Positions 11,836 to 22,357 of a DNA stretch of 64,000 bases are shown piece by piece. Below the pieces are notes generated by a model. The model was not told the DNA's origin. It searched no databases and saw nothing but the letters and a program-made list of their open reading frames with translations. The stretch is taken from assembly GCA_037355855.1 (NCBI GenBank), contig CM074761.1, positions 4,049,346-4,113,345 on the forward strand. The letters run 5' to 3'. The DNA is from Pseudo-nitzschia pungens (Eukaryota; Bacillariophyta; Bacillariophyceae; Bacillariales; Bacillariaceae). The first letter of the stretch is position 1. Each line of letters opens with the position of its first letter. The translations under genes were made by a program, and so were the position numbers.

Positions 11836-12747
11836 TCTTTTAGATGCCTCGATGAAAGGAAATGAATGAACTGAGAATTTTGAGCGCAATGGCATCAGCG
11901 ATGAGCGAACAGTTCGTACCGGTACTGCTACTCGTACCAGGTAGCCTCACTGCTTCTTCCGTTTTGGTTCAGTTTGGAACAACATAATCTTAACGGGTAC
12001 AAGCACAGGTAATTACTCGTAGTTACCTCTACGGGTACTACTAAGAGTAACCTTACCCGTAGTTGTAAGATTACTTGCGAATAGCTTCCTGTGATTCGCT
12101 GATCGGTACAAGAGTTGCGTCTGAAGTACGAGTTGTTGTACGGCATTCCTTTTTCATACCGATTATGGATCGTTCTGGTACGAGTACAAAAAAATACCAA
12201 AAAATAGGAACGGAATGGATCACGAATCACACTTTTTCTACAGATACAATTACGTAGGACGTAACCACGTACCACACAGTAAAACTCCATACAGTCAATG
12301 TGAAGGACGGACGGTACGTACGCCATAAGCAAATGAAGATAGAGAAAGGGCCTCGACTTGACACCTTGTGTTGAAACTGTACTGGTCGTACGTGTATTCT
12401 ACCATACCTTTTTTGGATCATCAACGTACAGTAATATTTTAGAGTAGAATCTTACGAAGCACTTTCAAAACCCATACGAGCATAACGGATCATTTATTTT
12501 TAATCCAATGAAAACTACTGATTTTGTTCGCCTGCTCGCATAGGTCAGGCCTCCTTGACACCAATTAGTGGCTCCTGATCTCACGTTTCGTTCGACAGAA
12601 AATGCCATCTTCGCTAACCGTGAATTTTGCTCCACATCGACACCCTTCCAAATTTTAGAAACATCATCACGCTGTGGCTACGGATCTCATATTTTATTTT
12701 TTGGAATCAACAACATCCTTGTGTCATAACTATCCGTACAATACAAC
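11836..12747. other. Divergent promoter region between ATG101 and VDAC
   Basis: No gene is visible. The stretch holds TACCGGTA at 11917 and an exact GTAACCTTAC at 12047-12056, within a run of related GTAAC/GTTAC/CGGGTAC words from about 11985 to 12075. Confidence 0.5.
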
Positions 12748-13883
12748 ATGGCTACCAAGTTCGCTGACCTCGCCAAGGGCCCCACCGGTAAGTTAAGCAA
12801 AAACGAGAGAGTTGGTGGTCTCAACCAAAAGCTGGTTATCAATCTTCCTACCGATGACGGGGAATGCCGGGTCATACAGTACAGCGAGTGAATCTTCGTC
12901 GAATCCGCGCGATCTCTGTCGCGAAGTTTTTCCCTCGGCTACGTACGAGTACGACAATCCTCGATGCCTATATTGGAATCGCACTCTATTGAGAGAGACA
13001 AGAAGTGTGGTTCTTGGTTTTCTATGTCAATTGTTCTAAACTTATTCTCGCTATTGTTGTCATACCTTGATTCGTTCAAATCTTACTTTTATTATCCTTC
13101 CCATGACGACTTATATGAACAGACCTCTTGAACGACGATTACACCACCAAGCAATCGCTCAAGTGCAAGAAGAATGCTGGTCCCATTGCTGTAACAATCG
13201 AAACTGGACGTGGAGCAGGCGGTGCTCTGACATCGAAGATTGGTAGCAAGTTCAGCTACGGTAAGCTTAATGTCGACAAGGCTCAAGCTACTGCCGACGG
13301 TGGTCAAGTTTTGGAGACCTCCATGAAGGTAGCACCTAATGTCAAGGTTTCTTTCAAGTCCGGAAAGGGAGCTATTCTTGGAGTCGATTACACTCAAGGA
13401 AACTTGTTCGCCACTGGTTCCCTCGATGTTGTCAAAATGGATGCGTTCTCCACCAGCGCCTGCATGAGCCTTCCTTCTGGAGTCAAGGCTGGAGCTGACG
13501 CTACATACGGTCTTTCTGGCAAGACGGGAATCACCAGCTTGAATGTTGGTGCTTCTTATGCGACCGGAGCGCTTTTCGGTGCCGTTACCAGTGTCAACAA
13601 ATTTTCCTCCGTCAACCTTGGCCTCATGTACCAGGTCAACCCTCAAGTCACTGTTGCCTCCGCTACATCGCACTCTGGTGACAATGCATTCACTCTTAGT
13701 GCTTTGGGTGGATCTTACAAGGCCGACTTCGGAACTCTTAAGGCTAAGTACGCTGGGGATGGTTCGGTCTCTGCTGCCTTGATCAAGGACGTCGCACCTA
13801 AGGTCTCTTTGACAGTCAGTGGAACCGCTTCTCTGTCAAACCCTTCTGAAACCTTCAAGTATGGAATGGGAATTGTCATGTAA
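12748..13883 (+). CDS. VDAC: Voltage-dependent anion channel (mitochondrial porin)
   Basis: Exon 1 is 12748-12787 and exon 2 is 13123-13883 (266 residues), joined across a 335-nt intron (GTAAGT donor, AACAG acceptor). In the family, VDAC forms the main beta-barrel pore of the outer mitochondrial membrane, passing ATP, ADP and other metabolites. The N-terminal amphipathic helix (KFADLAKGPTDLLNDDYT) is the canonical VDAC start. It is followed by alternating beta strands (SGKGAILGVDYTQGNLFATG, then GKTGITSLNVGASYATGALF) and a closing strand ending KYGMGIVM. The length is slightly below the usual 280 or so. Codon use is biased toward C-ending codons, as expected for a strongly expressed gene. Confidence 0.95.
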
Positions 13884-14819
13884 ACGTTATAATTGTCTTC
13901 TAGATTATCAGTTGTATTTTGAACGTTCTGCGGCAGTTTCTTTAACTTTTTTTCATCGTCGACTAAATCACAAAAATATCAACCATCGGACTTCGAATAC
14001 TGTCAGATAATGCCGAGACGGACTAAAGGGACTGTTGTTGGGATATTCAGAGACAAGAGAGTATAATTCAATTCCTTTCTCTGTATTAGATCAATGCATT
14101 CAACCTTCACGAAATACGAAGAAGCAAAAAAGTCTCACAATGGGCCAGTTTGATCCGCGGCTTGTTTGAGATGAGTAGAATGAATTCAGGAAAGGAGAGA
14201 ATGCTCACATTTTAAAAAGGCACTGATGATTGAACCTCTCTGCCCTCTGCAAACAGTACTTGGTAACGTTTCGGGACACTTTTTTCTGAAAGAGTCTACG
14301 GCAGGCAAAAATGTGTCGTTACCATAGGGGACAGTGATACGTTTTGGTATTGCATTGTATGTTGTAGTAAGGTTAAGATCTTACTGTCGCCTTGCGTTTT
14401 GTCTTTTCATTCAAAAAGGCAAAAAATATTTTTTCATACTGGTCTCCCGGATCCCCTTTCTTGTTACCGTAACCTTACCGTATCGGTAAAATGCAACCCT
14501 AGTTGCGCGCGCTACGCGCTCGTGCAACTCCTACCACATAGTACGTATACATAGGTACGTTCCGAAGTACGCCTCATTTTTTGACGTACGGGACCGTTTT
14601 AAATGGCTGAGAGTACAGTACCGGTTGCTCTGTAGACCCCCTTAACGTTGCTGAAACAGTAGTTTTTTTCTCCGTATATTAACACGGAGGTGCGCAACCT
14701 TCGTTGCATTATTAATAAAAACAGGACTCATGTCTATCGAAATTTCTGTCAGTAATCCACTGTTTGCTCACTATTTCACAGAAAAAAAACACAAACACCA
14801 AAACACTACCGGTATGCCA

Positions 14820-14960
14820 AAGCTACTGCTACTACTATTAGTAGTACCACTTCTATTAGTAGTAGTAGTGGTGGTGGTAGTGGTAGTAGTACTATTACTA
14901 GTAGCAGTGGTAGTAGTGGTAGTAGTCTATTACTATTACTAGTACTACTAGTACTACTTT
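14820..14960. repeat. TAG/GTA/CTA triplet repeat cluster
   Basis: About 140 bp of near-continuous three-base repeats of the TAG/GTA/CTA family, with several orientation switches producing ACTAGT-centred palindromes. Confidence 0.85.
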
Positions 14961-15189
14961 GATATTTGATCATCAGCAAGAGATATGAAAAAGACAACAG
15001 AAACAGCAACAATAACAGCCCACGGAGTGCTGGCAAACAATGAGTGTGCAGGGGGATACAGTTCAAGCGATAGTATTGTACACACTCAGATACTACAAGA
15101 CACTCCCCTAGAGGTAGTAGTACATTACTAGTATTACATCCCCAATATGGTGCTTACTAATTTAAAGGAGATCAGAACAAAATAAGTGG

Positions 15190-15240
15190 GAGCTGAGCTG
15201 AGCTGAGCTCAGCTCAGCTCAGTTCAGCTCAGTTCAGCTC
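15190..15240. repeat. GAGCT pentamer array forming an inverted repeat
   Basis: Four GAGCT-type pentamers are followed directly by several AGCTC-type pentamers, so the left half is the reverse complement of much of the right half. The array could fold into a long GC-rich hairpin. The right end has two TT-for-CT changes (AGTTCAGCTC). Confidence 0.85.
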
Positions 15241-15307
15241 TGTATGTATCTTGTTGCCTTGTAGTATAGCACTGTAGCTTGGGCATGATGCCAATGGTGG
15301 TATGCAT

Positions 15308-15560
15308 CTTAGTACTAGTAGTAGTAGTACTAGTAGTATTACTAGCAGCATTTCATGTATTTGTATTATACTACTAATAGCTCCATGAGAACATCTAAAC
15401 AAGTGTGAGCTCTGGTATGTCAAACAAACAATCACATCTGGAGATACATGCTGTCTATTAGGACAGCACTCTAGGTAGTACCAGTAGTAGTATCCTTGCA
15501 GCCTTGCACCAACACCACCCTGTTTCACTAGTAGTACTAGTACTACTAGTACTAGTAGTA
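15308..15560. repeat. AGT/ACT triplet runs with palindromic centres
   Basis: Separate runs near 15308-15345, 15475-15495 and 15528-15562 each consist of GTA/TAC triplets meeting head to head at ACTAGT. Confidence 0.8.
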
Positions 15561-16568
15561 TTGCTGTTTGTTTTGTTGGCTAGGGGAAGTACCCCTGTTG
15601 TTGCTGCTAAGGCATGTTTTTAGTTCAGGTTTATTGTTGTTACCCTTGTTGGTCTGCGGATCTGCTCTCCTTCAGAATGGCCGAAGAGATGTCAAGTAAA
15701 ATCAGATAACATCTAAAGAAAAAATCGATGTCAAATTTTATCACGTGATTTTACACGGTGTTTTTAGTTTTCGACTTGGAAATATTTTTGTGATGCGTTC
15801 TACCGGTCTTAGGCATCGCTCACACCCATCTGAGTGAGAGTGAATGCCATGTAGGATTGTACGTGTTTCCCTGGTACTCATTCTTTTTTGTAACCAAATG
15901 AGTTTTGCGCGCGCCGAATGAGCCCACGTAGAAATTCTACATGTTTTCTGGTACTCATTCTTTTTAGTTGCATTCTGTGTAGTTACCATCACCATACTGG
16001 TAAGGTTTACTCTACAAAAAGATGACCCGACCATTGAGCTCATTATCCCAAATGACGGGCATTATTTTCCAATCTTGGTTGGGTGTCACCAGCCGGTTCG
16101 AAGTCTTTTCGGGTGTGCTCAAAGCACGAATGCGGTTCTCTACCGTACAGATTGCGATGAAAATTACGAAAAACTTTCATACCGGTACGCGTAGTGGTCT
16201 CTTCGACACATCACCCTGGAGAGATATCGAAACAAAGATTTTCTCACAATCGCGGCTGTGATAAAAATATTCATTCCATCGGCAATACGGACGCCGGACA
16301 CAGGTACGTCCTTTGTATGACAACGTCAAAGTGGAAGGCCGATTTGCGGGACCGACGCAAACTTTTCTCATCGTTCCTTCTTCCCAAAAAAATACTGTTT
16401 TACCCCCTTCCAAAGGAAACATACGTGACAACAACACTGAAGGTTTCAAAAGCAATAAAATCGAGTATTTTATCGTATCAAGTGGTAGTAGATCCATAAC
16501 TGCTCCAACGGAGAGATAGTATTCCACAGAAGAACTGAAGTCAATTTATCGCACTCAAGCTCGAGATC

Positions 16569-17366
16569 ATGTCGTTCCTCGATGAATGGCACAAGCATCA
16601 AAAAGCTCAAAGAAATGATGAGCGCGACAGAAAAAGAAATGCATCCGCAATTTTGCACAGTTATCGCGGTGGTAGGCATTCTATGCAAGAAATAGAGGAA
16701 CAGCGAGCTCTCAAAGAAGTCGAACGTGAAAAGAAAGTGAATGCATCGAATATACTACGTCGTTATCGAGGTGGCGAGAACTATGCGAAGGAGAGTGAGC
16801 GGTTTGCTAGCAAGGAACAGAAGCTGAAGAACAAAAACACCAGGTATTCCATACCAGATATTTCGTTCGAATCGGGACGCGAAAGAAGAGATTGTTCAGC
16901 TAGAAAGTCACGGGAACTCCTGAGCGTCAACTTTTCATTTGGTCTTATCTACAACGATTGGGAACCGCAGCCCGGGATCGACTCGTGCACTAAGGCCGCA
17001 TCAGTTATAATCCCACATATAGTTGGTCAATGGTCAAATGATACAAAGGTATTTTGCGACGTCAAAACACCAGAGATTGCTGGCGAGATTAGTACTGACG
17101 ACTGGTACGAGAGCGAAGATTCCGTAAGATATGTTGTGAGGGGGACAGTCCCCGTATTTGTTTTTGTTGAGAGTTCTGCGAAAGAAACAATAGCATCTCT
17201 TCAAAAAGTGCTACAACGCCATGTCTCGTTTCGACCATTCAAGGCTGTCGAGGGAGAAAGAGTAGCGAAAGACATGAAGGTGCAGTTCATTATTGGAAAC
17301 AAGGGTGCACAACAATGGATCCGTGTCCGAGAAAACCGTCTCTCTGGTCTAGGGATTACTTTCTAG
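16569..17366 (+). CDS. Unknown 265-aa protein with duplicated NAS-IL-YRGG motif
   Basis: A single-exon frame with ATG at 16569. I do not recognise the family. The N-terminal 100 residues are highly charged and contain two copies of one motif, NASAILHSYRGG and NASNILRRYRGG. Each is preceded by a charged helix (ERDRKRNAS, EREKKVNAS) and the copies are 37 residues apart. A third charged region follows. The C-terminal half is a mixed alpha/beta globular stretch with hydrophobic strands (SVNFSFGLIYNDWEPQPG, RYVVRGTVPVFVFVESSAKE) that could be a small binding domain. No signal peptide or membrane span is seen. It stands alone in a repeat-rich region with more than 2 kb of non-coding DNA on each side, so it may be a lineage-specific gene. 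Confidence 0.7.
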   Translation: MSFLDEWHKHQKAQRNDERDRKRNASAILHSYRGGRHSMQEIEEQRALKEVEREKKVNASNILRRYRGGENYAKESERFASKEQKLKNKNTRYSIPDISFESGRERRDCSARKSRELLSVNFSFGLIYNDWEPQPGIDSCTKAASVIIPHIVGQWSNDTKVFCDVKTPEIAGEISTDDWYESEDSVRYVVRGTVPVFVFVESSAKETIASLQKVLQRHVSFRPFKAVEGERVAKDMKVQFIIGNKGAQQWIRVRENRLSGLGITF

Positions 17367-17879
17367 GAGCGGCAAGAAGGTGGCGATAATATTGAAACCA
17401 ATCAATACCTGGTAAGGTTACCCGTACGCAGATCCTCCCTCTCATCTGAATTCTTAACCTTAATTCTTTTGTGCTCAAAAAGTTCTTGGGATTTTGCAGA
17501 CAAGAATTTGTTTGCACCCCATACCTGAATTTTGAATCTCGAACTTTGCTTTAAACCTCAACAAGGGCTTTGCTATCACACATGAGGACGTATTGTGGGA
17601 TACGCTCATGCTAAAATGCAACTAGTATTGCGAAGGTGCAACTTGAAAAAAAATCCATTGATTTAGTGCAGCAGAATAATTACAAGTATGTATTTATAGT
17701 AAATACTCCCAAAAAGAAATTCTTAACTCAGAACCTTCTTCTTCGGCACACCCAATGGGTTGAGGATACTATCTTCGCTTCTAAAGCAACCCATTTCTAC
17801 ACCTCTCTGTAAACTGTAAACTATAAACACCTGTCAGCAAGAATCAGTCATCATAGCTTTTGTTGGAGATATCTGTTGA

Positions 17880-17975
17880 CTACTACTACTAGTAGTACTA
17901 GTAGTAGTAGTACTGCTACTACTAGCAGTGGTGTCACAAAGCAGCTTTTGGACCTACTACTAGTAGTAGACTACT
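17880..17975. repeat. CTA/TAG triplet palindromes
   Basis: Runs of ACT/AGT triplets that reverse orientation around ACTAGT, interrupted once by unique sequence. Confidence 0.8.
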
Positions 17976-18192
17976 AGTATTCAGCATCAGTATTTGCTGT
18001 TTGTTAGTGTGATACGGTACTACTTGTGACTGCCATCAAATCAAGACTCTTGGTGCAATGACCAACATTTGCATTTTGAAGGTTATGGTGTGTGTTATTT
18101 GCAAAATCTGCATCATGTCTGACGTTTGTAATCTGAGATGATAGTACACGGAATTCCTACCGTACTTGCTGTCCCTCAGGTTACTCGTAGCA

Positions 18193-18196
18193 GTAC

Positions 18197-18232
<36 letters not shown>
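18193..18232. repeat. Uninterrupted AGT microsatellite
   Basis: About thirteen tandem AGT/GTA triplets in one orientation. It is likely length-polymorphic. Confidence 0.85.
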
Positions 18233-19661
18233 AAAGGGACGTAAAACTGGGGACAGCTGATGTGAATTAAGTTACTCGTACTTTGAAGTGCGGGGATCTC
18301 AGATAATACCGGTAACCTTAGAAAATTAGGGGGACTGTTCTTCTAGAGAAACTTGACTCGGCGGGTCAGTCGTGGTGAGACCGGTACCGGGTATGTTGAG
18401 ATTATTGCTATCACCACTCGTACGTAATTACTACAAAACGATAGTTCGTATTATGATTACGTACGTACTACGAACTACAAGTACGAAATACGAAGTACGA
18501 AGTAACCTTACTTTTTTGTGGGTTGCATTTTCTTCTCGGATCAGAAGGGGTTATTATAATTTTATTATGACCCTTGATATATTTTATTTTTCATAATGAA
18601 GGTATTGAATGCTGTGCGTTATCAACATTATATGATTGTTCAGGATCGTCACAGTCATAAACGGTGGCACGTCGTACCGTAGGTTAAACCTGACTAAGGT
18701 TACTACCTACAGGATGATATATAATTGGAGAACCTTCACACTTACGTGAACTCATGCTGTTTTGATTGGTGATGCAAAAAAATAATGATGCAATAGATAA
18801 TCTTAATACTACCCGGTAAATAACCAGTAACGTACGTATTCAGCATGTTTAAACAATTAATCCTATTGTAAGTAAGACGTACGTGCAGTTACCCCGTATG
18901 CGTCTTACTTTTCTAACAATGAGGATCGTACATACCGGACGGTAAACCTTACGTGAAGAACAACATAGAAAAGACAGAGAGTGAGATGAGCCGTCACTGA
19001 ATTCTTGTTGATTCGTTGGCGTTGTTTCGTACGTATGTAGCTCTCCATATATTTGATTCTGATTGGTTCGATGATGTATGATTTGGTGCGCTGGATTTTT
19101 GAACCTGTGTGTAGTAGGGAAGAAATCACGTTTGAGATTGCATTCGGATTTGAAGGAAATCATGAATTATATCGTGCCTCCGTTGTCAAATGCAGGTCCG
19201 TCACAGTACGAATTGATAGAAACTTGTGGAAAGATTACTCTTACGGCACTGAGTATCTTTCAATACTGTACCTACCAGGGTACTCATCACAGTTCGAACT
19301 ACTTATCTACACAGTCTGTGATATATAATTCAACAACCCATCTTCCACACCGGGGGGTAGAATAGATCATCAACTGCGATATATTCCTACCTCATTCTTG
19401 CATCAAAATCACATATATAGCAATAACAGAGGATAGTCGGGATAGACAGTTCTATCAAGTCGAGGTTTCTGCCGAGCCGTGATCTCTTTTCATTCGCAGT
19501 TACGGTCTCCCAACCTGAGACCACAGCCTGGTAGCTTTCTTTTGGGGCCAAGTCGTTCGAGATATTGGCATTGTGTGTCGAAGAACAGCCGCTAGTGCTA
19601 AAAGAATAGACTCGTGGAACGGACGTCGTCTCCTTTTCCATTCGGTTCCAAGAAATTGACG

Positions 19662-21624
19662 ATGATGACAAACTCACACTTTCCAAGGTGTATCTTTGCG
19701 TTAGTGGGTTTTCTGACGCTTTGTTTCATTGAAGCATCATGGGTTGATCCGGATACGCCACAAAACGTCCGAACCACCAAGTCGCTCTATTCGGAAGATA
19801 CGAGGGAGTTTGAGCTTGTGTTTTCTGACGAATTTGAGCAAGAGGGAAGAAGCTTTACAGATGGAAGCGATCCCAGATGGACAGCAATCCGCAAAAACGA
19901 CTGTGAGTTCTGCCCGTAAGAGAGATTCCGCGTGTCGAACATCCAATTAGAAATAACTTGATTTGCGAGAGAAAGAGGCAATGATGTCTTCAGTGTATGG
20001 TTCTATCTGACAGGTTTCCTCGTTTTACTTCTCCTCTATCGACATACCAGACACGAATGCCGCTCTCCACTATTATCACGACGACAATGCGAAGACGAAA
20101 AATGGTTTGCTCAAAATCATAACCGAAAGAAAAGTGAATTCATACAGAGCATTCGATGAAAAAACTAAAAAGTTCTACAATGACAAAAAATATATTCAAT
20201 CTGCTATGGTGCAAGGTTGGAACAAATTTTGCTTCACGGGGGGTATTGTTGAATTCAGAGCCAAATTACCCGGGAGCCCGAGAATCGGTGGTCTATGGCC
20301 AGCACGTAAGTAGTATCCCATGGGTGGTGAAATCGCGCTTGATTCATTTGCGTTTGTAAAACGACTCTTCGAAAAACTTTCTCTGAGTATGCTAAATCTT
20401 TCATTATCTGCGTTACGGATGGAAACATCAGTGTGGTTGCTGGGAAACCTTGCTCGAGCAACATATGTCGGCTCTTCGGATTACATGTGGCCTTACAGCT
20501 ACAACAAATGCGATGCGGAAAATCGATTAAGTCAAGAAGTTAGTGCGTGCTCAAGAATCCATCACTACGGTATGGAGGATTTTCGTGGAAGGGGTGCCCC
20601 GGAAATCGATGTAATTGAAGCAATGCAGGGTGATGCGGAGAAACTTCCAAGTACAACTATTACTAAGCCTTATCAATCCGCTTCGTACCAGGTGGCACCA
20701 GGAATTGAACGTGATCGACCGGTACTTGGATTGAAACCCAAACAGGGACACTGGTACACTGATTTGGAATACAACCACGACAACCTAACAAAATCAGAAC
20801 TCAATGTATTCTTTTATGGGGTCACACTTGTTCACAAGTTGAAGTCATATACGTATCAAGCAGATGCCCTTTCAGCAAATCGTGGGTTGAATTCGTCTCA
20901 TTACACCAATCAACACCTTTACAGAGTCGAGTGGGAACCGCCGGCTGCGGATGGTTCAGGAGGTTATATTCGGTGGTACACAGACGATGTCTTCATGTAC
21001 GGAATTTCAGGTTCGAGCCTTCAAACTACTGGAAGCGAAATACCAAGTGAAGCCATGTATTTGTTGATGAATACAGCCGTTGCTTCTACTTGGGGATTTC
21101 CTCTGCCCTGCCCGGACGGATGTAGCTGTGAATGCTATGAGTGTGGGAACCCAGACTGCTACTGCGGGCTACCAACAGGTTACTGCGAAAATTTTCCGGC
21201 AACTTTTGAAATCGATTATGTTCGTGTTTTTCAGGCTGTAGGAGAGGAAAAGCATACTCTTGGTTGCTCTCCAAAGGATCGCCCAACGAGTCTTTTCATT
21301 AAGGGGCACCAAAAGAGATACATGGAAACCGGTGATACTGCGCCATTGCAACCAATTCAAAAGGGAGGTGCTCCCTGCAGAGAAAATGCGGATTGCGGAT
21401 CGATGAAAAATGGCCACTGTTCATCACGGGGCTTCTGCGTTTGCAAAAATGATTTCACAAGTCCAAACTGTCTCTCCCACGATGGCTTCTATTCTAACGA
21501 GTCTGTAAGCGAAGAGGATTTTTCTTTTGGATGTAAGTGCGGCAAAAAGATCTCAGATGATTTTGCGGTAACTGCAACTTTTTTAATGCCATTACTCACA
21601 TTTCTTCTCGGTCTAAGTAAATGA
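19662..21624 (+). CDS. GH16 SKN1/KRE6-type beta-glucan transglycosylase with EGF-like tail
   Basis: Exons 19662-19902, 20051-20305 and 20432-21624 join in phase (562 residues). The start is the ATG at 19662, which gives a clean signal peptide (CIFALVGFLTLCFIEASW). The SKN1 domain follows: DPRWTAI, QGWNKFCFTGGIVEFRAKLP, WLLGNLARATYVGSSDYMWP, and the GH16 catalytic block GAPEIDVIEAMQG, in which the two Glu residues serve as nucleophile and acid/base. Yeast Skn1/Kre6 act in beta-1,6-glucan synthesis; diatom relatives are linked to branching of vacuolar chrysolaminarin. After the catalytic domain comes a Cys-rich insert (CSCECYECGNPDCYCGLP), then an EGF-like module ending CSSRGFCVCKNDFTSPNC, and a hydrophobic C-terminus (FLMPLLTFLLGLSK) that could be a GPI signal or an anchor. 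The enzyme therefore probably faces a vesicle or vacuole lumen, or the cell surface. Confidence 0.93.
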
Positions 21625-22357
21625 ATTTTACATGCCGAAAAGTTTTATCGCATGGTTGATCGTTCTCTTCACATTCCTGTTGTTTTCGGCGTATCTTGCT
21701 ATGCGCGACAGAATCAAGGACCGAACTACTCCCTCTCCTGATCAAAAGAATTCCCCGTCCCCGACTTTCCAGAATTCTTCCGATTATGCTTTGCCACCGA
21801 AACAGAAAGTTGTAACGTATTGCGTGGTTGACGGCAGACTCATTGACAAATAATTGCTTTACCAGCACCACACAACAATAACTCTGTCTGCCTCTTCCGG
21901 ACCAAATGAAAGAAAATCTTTGTGTGAACCGATTTCTCAGATGATATAAAAAGATGGCGAGTCCATACTTTGAATTATGACTTCTAGGGACCACTTTTCA
22001 ATTCAAGTAGGCAGGTGATACACATGTACCATCAAAATAGGGCTCGAAGTATGGCGATGTGAGTTTCTTGAAAGTAATAGGTAGATTGACAGACCTAGGT
22101 ATTCTCGGTCGACAGCACTTCCACCACGTCGTCTCCCATTCAAAGGACAAAACACTATCTTCGTAAACTCCTGCATTTCCAAAATTTTCACAAAATTATT
22201 TGTAACAATAGGAATTCTTTCTCCGCAGTAGACTCGAACTATAGATGTATTTTCTCTACGATGATTTGCAAAGTAACCCATCGGAATGAAAACATTAAGT
22301 AATGGACGACTCCATCAAACTAGGTAGACTTCTTAGATCTAGGAATTATCCCCCTTT
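21625..22357. other. Convergent 3' flanks of GH16 and the glutaminyl cyclase gene
   Basis: No firm gene is visible. An ATG frame at 21632-21853 would encode a 73-aa signal-anchored peptide starting eight bases after the GH16 stop. It is more likely 3' UTR. Confidence 0.4.

Larger units (their letters stand above)
13884..16568. other. Repeat-rich intergenic region
   Basis: No credible gene is visible. The stretch contains an exact GTAACCTTAC (14469-14478), TACCGGTA (14807 and 16180), three clusters of AGT/ACT triplet runs and the GAGCT palindrome at 15190-15240. The poly-valine and poly-leucine open frames here are translations of the triplet repeat and not genes. Confidence 0.6.
17367..19661. 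other. Intergenic, repeat-bearing
   Basis: No gene is recognised. The stretch holds two exact copies of the GTAAGGTTAC/GTAACCTTAC word (17412-17421 and 18502-18511), TACCGGTA at 18307, and triplet repeats at 17880-17975 and 18193-18232. A 3' flank with AT-rich sequence lies near 18540-18600. Confidence 0.5.

Noticed and set aside
14730..15066. Open frames encoding poly-Val and poly-Leu on both strands
   Set aside because: They are translations of AGT/GTA triplet repeats with no independent coding signal.
2900..19100. tRNA-like B-box strings such as GGTTCGATT and GGTTCGATG
   Set aside because: No matching A box or cloverleaf was found at the right spacing; the 2930 case is just the ATTCG repeat.
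21632..21853. Possible 73-residue signal-anchored protein directly after GH16
   Set aside because: It begins eight bases past the GH16 stop on the same strand, has no recognisable similarity, and is of chance length. 3' UTR is more likely.
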